NCBI GenBank assembly: GCA_946406585.1
Contig: CAMJLI010000115.1
Location: forward strand, 1-6,422
Direction of reading: 5' to 3'
Source: an uncultured Prevotellaceae bacterium
GTDB taxonomy: Bacteria; Bacteroidota; Bacteroidia; Bacteroidales; Bacteroidaceae
DNA length: 6,422 nt
Position 1 is the stretch's first letter. Each line of letters opens with the position of its first letter. This document shows, piece by piece, positions 1-6,422 of the stretch. The notes beneath the pieces were generated by a model, which worked only from the letters and a program-made list of their open reading frames with translations, was not told the origin of the DNA and searched no databases. The translations under genes and the position numbers were made by a program.

Positions 1-1
1 A

Positions 2-991
2 GTGGGCGATGTGGACAACGACGGTTGCGACGAGATAATATGGGGCTCGGCAGCACTTGACCACGATGGCAAGATGCTCCATGCCGTGGGGTTTGGACAT
101 GGCGACGCCATCCACTTGGGTGACATGAATCCTGACAGGCCAGGCCTTGAACTATTCGACATCCATGAAGAGAAAGGTGAATTTGCATGGGACATGCATG
201 ATGCTTCCACTGGTGAAATCCTTTGGAAAGGCGGACAGCAAGGAGCCGACAATGGTCGAGGGGTGGCTGCCGACATCGTAACAAACAGTCGCGGCTATGA
301 GTTCTGGTCTGCATACGGCGGCTTCGACAAGGAGAGTCGCAACCAAAACCCGTTTAATGCCGTGACAGGCAAAGAGGTGGGAACAAGAAAGCCATCCATG
401 AATTTCCGCATCTATTGGGATGGTGATGCTTATGATGAACTACTCGATGGTACAAGCATCACAAAGTGGTCACCATCGGCCATTACCAACCTGGGCATTT
501 ATGCCACCAGTTCCAGCCAGAAGACATTTGCATCATTGGGCATGAGTCCAGCCTCATGCAACGGAACGAAGGCGACCCCATGTCTGCAAGCCGACCTGTT
601 TGGAGACTGGCGTGAAGAGGTGGTTTGGTGGAACAACAACAACCCTTCACAATTATATATTGTAAGCAGCACAACAACAACGAAGTACAGGGTGCCGACG
701 TTGATGCATGACCACCTCTATCGCATGGGCATCGCATGGCAGAACTGCGCCTACAACCAGCCACCCCATTTGGGCTACTATCTGCCCGACTATGTGGATT
801 CATTCCAGGGTGTGAAGGATGATGCCACCAGCATTGATGATATGCGCCAAAACATTGAGATTGTTGCACGCACCTATTATAACATGCAGGGACAACAAAT
901 ATCCTCGCCTTCAAGATTCAACCAAGTGTATATAGTAAAGGAACATCATGCTGATGGTTCGGTAACGACGAAAAAACGCTTGATGCGTTAA
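2..991 (+). CDS. Rhamnogalacturonan lyase, polysaccharide lyase family 11-like, C-terminal part (5' truncated by window edge)
   Basis: Family 11 lyases cleave the alternating rhamnose-galacturonic acid backbone of rhamnogalacturonan I (pectin) by beta-elimination, normally outside the cytoplasm. The visible 329 residues read as the C-terminal half of the propeller fold. They open with a calcium-binding-type loop, GDVDNDGCDEIIWG, followed by GDMNPDRPGLELFDIHE, the stretch NFRIYWDGDAYDELLDG near residues 134-150, ADLFGDWREEVVWW near 198-211, and the closing MHDHLYRMGIAWQN block. These match the PL11 (YesW/YesX-like) pattern as I remember it. The GTG at position 2 is an internal Val codon, so the true start lies to the left. 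Residues from about 284 to 329 (EIVARTYYNMQGQQ... ending TTKKRLMR) form a short tail like those at the C-terminus of many secreted Prevotella proteins. This suggests cell-surface delivery, possibly through the type IX system; that is inference. The next gene starts 76 bases later and is functionally unrelated. I see no clear terminator or promoter in the gap. Confidence 0.87.
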   Translation: MGDVDNDGCDEIIWGSAALDHDGKMLHAVGFGHGDAIHLGDMNPDRPGLELFDIHEEKGEFAWDMHDASTGEILWKGGQQGADNGRGVAADIVTNSRGYEFWSAYGGFDKESRNQNPFNAVTGKEVGTRKPSMNFRIYWDGDAYDELLDGTSITKWSPSAITNLGIYATSSSQKTFASLGMSPASCNGTKATPCLQADLFGDWREEVVWWNNNNPSQLYIVSSTTTTKYRVPTLMHDHLYRMGIAWQNCAYNQPPHLGYYLPDYVDSFQGVKDDATSIDDMRQNIEIVARTYYNMQGQQISSPSRFNQVYIVKEHHADGSVTTKKRLMR

Positions 992-1067
992 CAAGGGGAG
1001 TTCAATACACAGCAAGTCACACTACGATGAGGCTTCTTCTGGGAACCATATAAATGTAAGCGGAATA

Positions 1068-2357
1068 ATGTTGACAGAGAAGACAATGGAACGCCTGCGG
1101 ATACTCGCAGAGTCGGCGAAATACGACGTATCATGCTCGTCGAGCGGCACTGTTCGCAGTGGTCGCAAGGGCATGGTGGGCAACACCGTGGGCGGCGTAG
1201 GTATCTGCCACTCGTTTGCCGACGACGGGCGCTGCATCTCACTGTTGAAGGTGATGCTTACGAACTACTGCATATACGATTGTGCCTATTGCGTCAACCG
1301 CCGCTCAAATGACATCAAGCGAGCCACACTCTCCGTATCGGAACTGGAGGAAATCACGATGGAGTTCTACCGCCGCAATTATATTGAAGGGTTGTTCCTT
1401 TCAAGTGGTGTAGTGCGGACACCCGACTACACCATGGAGCGGCTTGTGGCCATTGTCCGCGACCTGCGTACAATACACCGATTCAATGGTTACATACACC
1501 TCAAGAGCATCCCCGGAGCTTCACAAGAATTGCTTGCAGAGGCAGGTCGATGGGCAGACCGCATGAGTGTGAACATTGAAATACCACGAGAGGAGTCGCT
1601 TAAGCTGCTCGCTCCCGAGAAGGATCACCAAAGTGTCTTCCAACCCATGCAGATTATCCGACAAGGCATATTGGAAAACAAAGAAGAACGCCGCAAGTTC
1701 CGCCATGCCCCCCGCTTCGTTCCCGCCGGACAGTCTACACAAATGATAGTAGGGGCTACCAAGGAGACAGACCGCGACATCCTGCAAATGTCTTCGTCGT
1801 TATATGGCAAGGCACAGATGAGGCGAGTCTATTATTCTGGATATGTCAGTGTGAACACCTACGACCCTCGACTTCCCGTTTTGAAGCAACCACCCCTCGT
1901 GCGAGAAAACCGTCTATACCAAGCAGACTGGCTGTTGCGGTTCTATCACTTCACGGTTGACGAGATAGTGGACGACCAGCACACCCACCTCGACTTGGAG
2001 ATAGACCCAAAGCTGGCTTGGGCATTGCGCCACCCGGAATACTTCCCAGTAGACATCAACACTGCCGACTATGCACAACTGCTGCGAGTGCCCGGCCTCG
2101 GCACCAAGTCGGCATGGCTCATTGTAAATGCCCGCCGCTCGGGACGGCTGACATCCTACCACCTGAAAAAGATGGGTGTGGTGATGAAAAAGGCCAAGTA
2201 TTTCATTACTTGTGGTGAACTTACCTCAACATTCTCTCAGCCTACTATTGGAATTAACGAACTGCGTCCAGAGCGTTTGCGTCCCTTGCTTGTGTCTAGG
2301 GCAGAGCGGAAACGTGCTGCAGAGGAAATGCAACTTAAACTGGAATTCGAGGAATGA
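1068..2357 (+). CDS. Putative DNA modification/repair radical SAM protein with C-terminal helix-hairpin-helix
   Basis: This 429-residue protein belongs to the radical SAM family described as TIGR03916 (radical SAM linked to uracil-DNA glycosylase). The 4Fe-4S and SAM-binding motif is CIYDCAYC, with Cys68, Cys72 and Cys75 (CX3CX2C). Upstream of it are conserved-looking KYDVSCSSSG (Cys23) and GICHSFADDGRC (Cys47, Cys56). Residues about 325-370 carry a helix-hairpin-helix, DINTADYAQLLRVPGLGTKSAW, a fold typical of sequence-independent DNA binding and also seen in ComEA-like proteins. The C-terminus (401-429) is charged and probably helical. The start at 1068 gives the expected N-terminus, MLTEKTMERLRILAESAKYD; the preceding AAGCGG is only a weak ribosome-binding site, as is usual in Bacteroidetes. 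The stop overlaps the next start as ATGA, so the two are very likely co-translated. The family always pairs with that partner. The reaction and substrate are unknown; the DNA role is inferred from UDG fusions elsewhere and from the helix-hairpin-helix. Confidence 0.92.
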   Translation: MLTEKTMERLRILAESAKYDVSCSSSGTVRSGRKGMVGNTVGGVGICHSFADDGRCISLLKVMLTNYCIYDCAYCVNRRSNDIKRATLSVSELEEITMEFYRRNYIEGLFLSSGVVRTPDYTMERLVAIVRDLRTIHRFNGYIHLKSIPGASQELLAEAGRWADRMSVNIEIPREESLKLLAPEKDHQSVFQPMQIIRQGILENKEERRKFRHAPRFVPAGQSTQMIVGATKETDRDILQMSSSLYGKAQMRRVYYSGYVSVNTYDPRLPVLKQPPLVRENRLYQADWLLRFYHFTVDEIVDDQHTHLDLEIDPKLAWALRHPEYFPVDINTADYAQLLRVPGLGTKSAWLIVNARRSGRLTSYHLKKMGVVMKKAKYFITCGELTSTFSQPTIGINELRPERLRPLLVSRAERKRAAEEMQLKLEFEE

Positions 2358-3130
2358 CGGTATACGTTTTCGACGGGACCATGGATGGTCTGCTATCTGC
2401 CGTGTTCGATGCCTTCCTGCTGAAAGAAGAACCAGAGCGGCTGTTGACAGGTGGCGATGTTTTGCCTCTGTTCTGCGAACGCATCTACGAAGTCCATACC
2501 GGCAGCGAGAAAGCACGGCGTGTCTGGACCGGTCTGGAAGGGAAACTGCCACGCGAAGCTCTGAGAATGATATCCACCAGCCAACTGTCGGAACTGCCAG
2601 AATTGTGGCAACCGCTGTTCATGCTCGTGTGCAAAGTGTTCCGCCAAGGAGCCAAAGTGGTGAAAAACTACGCTGACCCTGATGTCCTTGCCGTGACGCA
2701 AATAGCACGCCGCGTGGCGCACGAAGCTCACCGCATGATGCAGTTTGTACGTTTCCAAAAGGCAAAGGACGGCACCTATCTTGCTGTCATCTCACCCGAC
2801 CAAAACGTGCTGCCCTTGATAATCAAACACTTCCATGACCGTTTCAACGACCAACCATGGCTCATCTATGATGCCCATCGCCATTACGGATATCATTACG
2901 ACGGCCAATCTCCACCCATCCGCATCACATTCGAGGACGAGGATTCTGTTCCATTCTCGTTAACCGACGGCAAGCTATCCGACCATGTCCTCAGCAGTGA
3001 CGACCATTTGTTGCAAGACTTGTGGCGAACTTACTTCAAGGCCATTTGCATCCGTGAGCGCCTGAACCCCCGAAAACAACTCAACGACATGCCTCGCCGC
3101 TATTGGAAGTATCTGACAGAGAAACAATAA
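2354..3130 (+). CDS. DUF4130 / TIGR03915-type probable DNA metabolism protein, partner of the radical SAM protein
   Basis: The protein has 258 residues and no signal peptide or membrane segment. It opens with VYVFDGTMDGLLSAVFDAF, the family's typical N-terminus. The most recognisable block is residues 121-183: VAHEAHRMMQFVRFQKAKDG, then a stretch with SPDQNVLPL, HFHDRFNDQPWLIYDAHRHYG. It closes with YFKAICIRERLNPRKQLNDM and PRRYWKYL (about 227-254). In many other bacteria this domain is fused to a uracil-DNA-glycosylase-like domain (TIGR03914). Here the protein ends just after the PRRYWKYL motif, so this is the stand-alone form with no glycosylase domain. The start ATG overlaps the upstream stop by four bases (ATGA), which implies translational coupling and roughly matched expression. 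The family's role is unproven; a DNA repair or base-modification complex with the radical SAM partner is the usual inference. The His/Arg-rich central block could bind nucleic acid or metal, but I cannot show this. Confidence 0.92.
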   Translation: MTVYVFDGTMDGLLSAVFDAFLLKEEPERLLTGGDVLPLFCERIYEVHTGSEKARRVWTGLEGKLPREALRMISTSQLSELPELWQPLFMLVCKVFRQGAKVVKNYADPDVLAVTQIARRVAHEAHRMMQFVRFQKAKDGTYLAVISPDQNVLPLIIKHFHDRFNDQPWLIYDAHRHYGYHYDGQSPPIRITFEDEDSVPFSLTDGKLSDHVLSSDDHLLQDLWRTYFKAICIRERLNPRKQLNDMPRRYWKYLTEKQ

Positions 3131-3161
3131 TTTACAACATTTCAAAATAATCACTAAAAAC

Positions 3162-4213
3162 ATGGAAAAAGCAAGAAGAATCAGCTATTGGTTGCTGGCA
3201 GCCATACTCTATTTTAGCTTCCTCTACTCCACAACATCATGTTCCAAGGATGATGATACGAAGAGCTACAAATATATCAACGCGTCAACAGAACGTGACA
3301 ACACCCCATTGGAAGATCGTGGGGAAATATGCCCCTTACGGTTGGCGGCTGGAGTGCCTTACCGATGAGAAAATGCCCAAGAACTACCGCACATGTTTCG
3401 ACGAATTCATAAGGCGCGACCCTGTTCCCTGCTACGATTCCACCTATTTGCCAACCCGCAAATGTCTGGAAAACCTTAAGGCTAGTGCCAGTGCCGACTT
3501 CTCATCAGCAGGTTTCGACGGGCTTCTGTCTTCATTGCGCAAACTGCATCAAGGTCCCATCATGATCGTGGACTTGCGGTCGGAGTCACATGGCTTGCTC
3601 AACGGCATACACATATCGCATTACGGACTGCAGAACTGGGCAAATATCGGACTTACCCTGGAAGAGACGATGAAAAAGGAACGTGACGAAATACATGCCA
3701 CCCAAGGCAAGACCATAGAGGTGGCAACGATAGATAGCAACAACGACTATGTGCCAATCAACCCCATGGATATCAGAGTTAGCAGCGCCTATACAGAAGA
3801 AGAAGCCTGCCAACAACGTGGAGTGGGATACATGCGCTTCAACCTGCTCGACCACACATTTCCAAGTGACCAAAACATCGACAGGTTCTTCAGCTTCATA
3901 CAATCCCTGCCCCCCCAACACATGGCTGCACTTTCATTGCAAGGCGGGAAAGGGCCGCACGTCAATCTTCCTCGTCTTTTACGACATGGCACGCAACCCG
4001 GACATCTCGCTTCGTGACGCTGCCTACAGACAATTCAAGCTTGGTGGAGAATTCATCCTCGATGATGGTTCAAAACCAGGAGAAAAAGAATGGAAGATTG
4101 CTTTGAAACAGGAAATAGTCGAGATGCTTCCATTGGTGGAACAATACGTGAAGGAAAACCACAAGACAAACTATGCCATGAAATGGTCGGAATGGAAGAA
4201 GCGCTTCAAATAG
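3162..4213 (+). pseudogene. Protein-tyrosine-phosphatase-like phytase (inositol polyphosphate phosphatase) surface lipoprotein, two frameshifts
   Basis: Cysteine phytases of the PhyA (Selenomonas ruminantium) type strip phosphates from myo-inositol hexakisphosphate. The coding sequence occupies three frames in turn: 3162 to about 3305, about 3307-3915, and about 3911-4213. Dropping one C from the C4 run at 3304-3307 and one from the C7 run at 3910-3916 gives a continuous 349-residue protein, close to PhyA's length. In that protein there is a signal peptide with lipobox TTSC (Cys27) followed by SKDDD, the Bacteroidetes surface lipoprotein export signal. Next come DLRSESHGLLNG (137-148), NWAN (158-161), the general-acid loop LLDHTFPSDQNIDRFF with Asp230, and the P-loop HCKAGKGRTS with Cys259 and Arg265. 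The 29-residue Asp-to-Cys spacing equals that of PhyA (Asp223, Cys252, from memory). The C-terminal helices follow, ending KWSEWKKRFK. As written, the first frame stops at 3368 after 68 residues, giving no active enzyme. Every catalytic motif survives, so recent decay or a sequence error are both possible. It starts 31 bases after the DUF4130 gene. Confidence 0.88.
3910..3916 (+). repeat. C7 homopolymer at the second frameshift of the phosphatase gene
   Basis: Seven consecutive C residues lie between the general-acid loop and the P-loop. With six C, the frame reads SLPPNTWLHFHCKAGKGRT, which aligns with the family pattern LPxxxWLHFHCxAGxGRT. With seven, the upstream frame continues as SLPPQHMAALSLQ and ends at 4017, before the active-site Cys can be made. 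The tract therefore decides whether the catalytic Cys is translated. It could be a slippage-prone mutation, or a base-calling or assembly error. Confidence 0.75.
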
Positions 4214-4259
4214 AAGAAGACACATCAATACAGACATTTCATAGAGCAAACCAAGAGGA

Positions 4260-4286
4260 AGAAGACCCGTCACAGGCGGGTCTTCT
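4260..4286. terminator. Bidirectional hairpin terminator between convergent genes
   Basis: The arms AGAAGACCCG (4260-4269) and CGGGTCTTCT (4277-4286) pair perfectly over 10 bp around a 7-base loop, TCACAGG. On the + strand the hairpin is followed by the pyrimidine-rich CTTCGTTTCC, and on the - strand by TCCTCTTGGTTTGC. Neither is a clean U-tract, so Rho-independent action is likely but not certain. It lies 46 bases after the phosphatase stop. The loop contains the stop codon of the minus-strand gene, and the right arm encodes that gene's last residues (EKTRL). Confidence 0.7.
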
Positions 4287-6420
4287 CTTCGTTTCCAGCA
4301 CCAGTGCCACGATACTTCGACCTCGTGGCGTTGAAGTTGTAGGAAAGGGTTAGCCCCACACACTGCGTATAGTTGTAGTAGGTTTGGTCTGTCTTGCCTA
4401 TGGCGTAGTACGTAACAACCCTATTCTCAAACGTGCGGAAGATGTCGTTGGCGTATAGAGTACACATCAGCCGTCCATTCAAGAAAGACTTCTGCAGCCT
4501 GGCATCCACCGTGAAGTTGTCACCGCGATACATGAATCCCCAATGGTTGCTACCCGTATAACTGGCTTGTATAAGCGCCTTGGTGGTGGGATTGATAACA
4601 AACCAACTCTTAATGTCGAAACTGAATTCGGGCTTGTTCAGTTTTTTTTGTGCTCCATACTTTTCTGCATCAAACATCTGCTGGTAGTAGTGCAAGGTGG
4701 CCGTAGGTTGCCAGAATCCAAACTTAGGCGATGCAACGAGGGTGGCATAGACACGGTTCTGGTGATCGAAATTGGCAGGCTGGAATATGGCAATTTCCTT
4801 TTCCTCGTCGTACACCCTGCCAATATGGGTGAAAATGTCACTCTCATGGGTATAACCAGCCATGAAATTAAGCCAAGAATAAGTCAAGTTGAAATCTATG
4901 CTCTGACGCACAGAAGGGCGCAACAATGGGTTTCCACCCTCATAGAACATACGGCTGTCGTAAACAATCATAGAAGTCAGCATATTGTATGGCGGTCGGG
5001 TTATTCGCTTGCCGTAACTCAGTTGTGCGCTCCACCTACCCTTCTGCCATGCAGCCGAAAGGTTTGGGAACCAGTCGTTGTAGATTCTACTTGGTTCAGC
5101 CTGCCAGATGCCAAACGAATGGTAGTCCGTAGAAACATGCTCATATCGCAGTCCAGCATTCAGGTGCCATTGTCCCAACTGCATTTCGTATTCGGCAAAG
5201 CCGGCAACATTCTTTTCTCTCATCTCATTATCGGCTTCGGGTATGATGCTCTCTTCGTTGAAATTGTGGCCATAACTTTTCGTGCTCGTAGCCTCTGAAC
5301 CACCACTCAGCACCCCCTTCCATATAGGATAAGTCAGCACCAACTTGCCTGCCGCCATCCTACGGTCTTCATTATTAAGTGTGGTGATGGTGCGATTACC
5401 TAATTCATTGCTCAGTTCCTTTTGGCTGATTTGATTCTCCGATTCACGTTTCAGCAATGTGGCATTAAAGTCTAAACCTAATTTCCCAACCTTTCCCACA
5501 TAATATGTATTTAGTTCCCATACAGGTTTGTCAGGCTCGTCAATATCTGTTTTCAGAATTATATTGCCGTAATATGCACCATTCTTCTGATAGTTCTGCT
5601 TCATGTCAGTCTTGAAATTGTTATAAAAAGACTTATGCGATGAGAAACTCAGTCCAACAGAATGGTCGGTGTTGAAGTCGTAACTCAGACCAGCCCGATA
5701 CTGTAATGCCGTCCAACTGCTCCTTACTGGCAAATCGGCATTTACAAAGAACTCATCTCTTTTTATTTGCAAAGTCTGCACTACATCTTGGTCATTGCTG
5801 TAGTGGCTGTTGTCGAGTGCCACGTTGGCAAAAGCCTCGAGACCGCCTATGCGATATTTCAATGTCAGGTCATCGTAGTTGTTCCATTTGTTGTTTTTCC
5901 ATGTCTGACTGGTGGCCATCAGGCTCAGTCCGTCACCCTGAGTCTTCAATGTTTTTATGCGAATTACAGCATTCACTTCGGCATTATATTGTGCTCCAGG
6001 GGCGGTGATGATGTCCACGCTCTTGATGTCAACCGATTTCAACAGCTTCAGTTCGCTGGCATTCCTCACCTTCTTGTTGTTGATGTATATCTCCGGTTCT
6101 CCCTTTGCCATCACCTCGAACTTGCCATCGCGCCCTTGCACCATTGGCATCATCGAGAGCAAGTCGTCGGCGGTGCCAACATCATGTAGGATGGAATGAA
6201 GCACATCTACAGTCATGCCCCCCGGAGTCATCTTGTATTGTGGTATCTCACCCTTCACAGTGACCCCATGCACCATGTAAGTTTCAGGTTGCATGGCAAT
6301 AATACCCAACCTGCCAACGGGTGCGTTGCGTGTCAGCGTCTTGTATCCTATGCACGTCACCTTGACTATTATGCGTTGTGGTTGGCATGGGATGACGAAG
6401 TCACCATTCTCGTTGCTCAC
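4270..6420 (-). CDS. Outer-membrane beta-barrel receptor-like protein (TonB-plug-like plus OMP_b-brl_3 type barrel), 5' truncated
   Basis: The visible 716 residues belong to the outer-membrane beta-barrel family related to TonB-dependent receptors. Residues 1-45 are the end of a carboxypeptidase-regulatory-like beta-sandwich (NGDFVIPCQ..VTCIGYKTL). Residues about 50-157 form a plug-like domain with ADDLLSMMPMVQGRDGKFEV, EPEIYINNKKVRN, and DIKSVDIITAPGAQYNAEVN. The rest alternates polar and aromatic beta-strands, as in a barrel, with SYGKRITRPPYNML and FYEGGNPLLRPSVRQSIDFN in the second half. It ends YNFNATRSKYRGTGAGNEEK plus TRL, a tail typical of this family in Bacteroides and Prevotella and unlike the terminal aromatic of classical barrels. 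The signal peptide, start codon and any TonB box lie beyond the right edge; the GTG at 6420 is an internal Val. No SusC-specific features or adjacent SusD are visible, so glycan import is not supported and the substrate is unknown. It is transcribed toward the phosphatase gene and shares a terminator hairpin with it. Confidence 0.88.
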   Translation of the reverse strand: MSNENGDFVIPCQPQRIIVKVTCIGYKTLTRNAPVGRLGIIAMQPETYMVHGVTVKGEIPQYKMTPGGMTVDVLHSILHDVGTADDLLSMMPMVQGRDGKFEVMAKGEPEIYINNKKVRNASELKLLKSVDIKSVDIITAPGAQYNAEVNAVIRIKTLKTQGDGLSLMATSQTWKNNKWNNYDDLTLKYRIGGLEAFANVALDNSHYSNDQDVVQTLQIKRDEFFVNADLPVRSSWTALQYRAGLSYDFNTDHSVGLSFSSHKSFYNNFKTDMKQNYQKNGAYYGNIILKTDIDEPDKPVWELNTYYVGKVGKLGLDFNATLLKRESENQISQKELSNELGNRTITTLNNEDRRMAAGKLVLTYPIWKGVLSGGSEATSTKSYGHNFNEESIIPEADNEMREKNVAGFAEYEMQLGQWHLNAGLRYEHVSTDYHSFGIWQAEPSRIYNDWFPNLSAAWQKGRWSAQLSYGKRITRPPYNMLTSMIVYDSRMFYEGGNPLLRPSVRQSIDFNLTYSWLNFMAGYTHESDIFTHIGRVYDEEKEIAIFQPANFDHQNRVYATLVASPKFGFWQPTATLHYYQQMFDAEKYGAQKKLNKPEFSFDIKSWFVINPTTKALIQASYTGSNHWGFMYRGDNFTVDARLQKSFLNGRLMCTLYANDIFRTFENRVVTYYAIGKTDQTYYNYTQCVGLTLSYNFNATRSKYRGTGAGNEEKTRL

Positions 6421-6422
6421 GC

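Noticed and set aside
483..914. Antisense reading frame of 143 codons inside the lyase gene
   Set aside because: The protein is Cys/His/Ser-rich with no recognisable domain and lies wholly opposite a well-supported coding region.
992..1067. Riboswitch or regulatory RNA in the gap before the radical SAM gene
   Set aside because: Only 76 bases, with no convincing stem-loops and no clear Bacteroidetes promoter match.
3162..3368. A separate small lipoprotein gene of 68 residues
   Set aside because: Its signal peptide and lipobox run directly into the phosphatase in the next frame at the C4 run, and its last 20 or so residues are the out-of-frame reading of that gene.
3910..3916. Programmed ribosomal frameshift at the C7 tract
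   Set aside because: No downstream pseudoknot or Shine-Dalgarno-like stimulator is evident, and a second shift in the C4 run upstream would also be needed to make the protein. Mutation or read error is simpler.
4543..5298. Plus-strand reading frame of 251 codons opposite the beta-barrel gene
   Set aside because: It shows no family motif, and the opposite strand encodes a continuous protein with clear plug and barrel features.
4270..6420. SusC-type glycan importer or part of a polysaccharide utilization locus with the lyase
   Set aside because: No SusD partner is present, the plug and C-terminal tail fit the generic outer-membrane beta-barrel family better, and the lyase is over 3 kb away with unrelated genes between.

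Overview
The window looks like a chromosomal fragment of a Bacteroidetes bacterium, most likely Prevotella or a close relative. The support is a PL11-type polysaccharide lyase with a Prevotella-like C-terminal tail, a lipoprotein with a Cys-Ser-Lys-Asp-Asp-Asp surface-export signal, an outer-membrane beta-barrel receptor-like protein ending in the group's typical GTGAGNEEKTRL-type tail, and weak Shine-Dalgarno sites with A-rich leaders. No mobile element, CRISPR array, tRNA or rRNA was seen.

Layout. Positions 2-991 (+) hold the C-terminal part of a rhamnogalacturonan lyase that enters from the left edge. After a 76-base gap, 1068-2357 and 2354-3130 (+) form a translationally coupled pair: a radical SAM protein with a C-terminal helix-hairpin-helix, and a DUF4130-type partner. 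This pair is known from many genomes as a probable DNA modification or repair module, but to my knowledge its biochemistry is unknown. Positions 3162-4213 (+) hold a surface lipoprotein of the protein-tyrosine-phosphatase-like phytase (inositol polyphosphate phosphatase) family. Its reading frame is broken twice, each time by one apparent extra C in a C run; removing those two bases restores a 349-residue protein with an intact CX5R active site. Positions 4270-6420 (-) hold an outer-membrane beta-barrel protein with carboxypeptidase-regulatory-like and TonB-plug-like domains, truncated at the right edge. It converges on the phosphatase gene, with a hairpin terminator between them that overlaps its own stop codon.

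How the genes relate. The lyase, the phosphatase and the beta-barrel protein are all envelope or secreted functions suited to a gut or oral glycan- and phytate-exposed niche, but nothing shows that they form one pathway. The radical SAM/DUF4130 pair is a separate cytoplasmic unit. The two items most worth following are that pair and the doubly frameshifted phosphatase.
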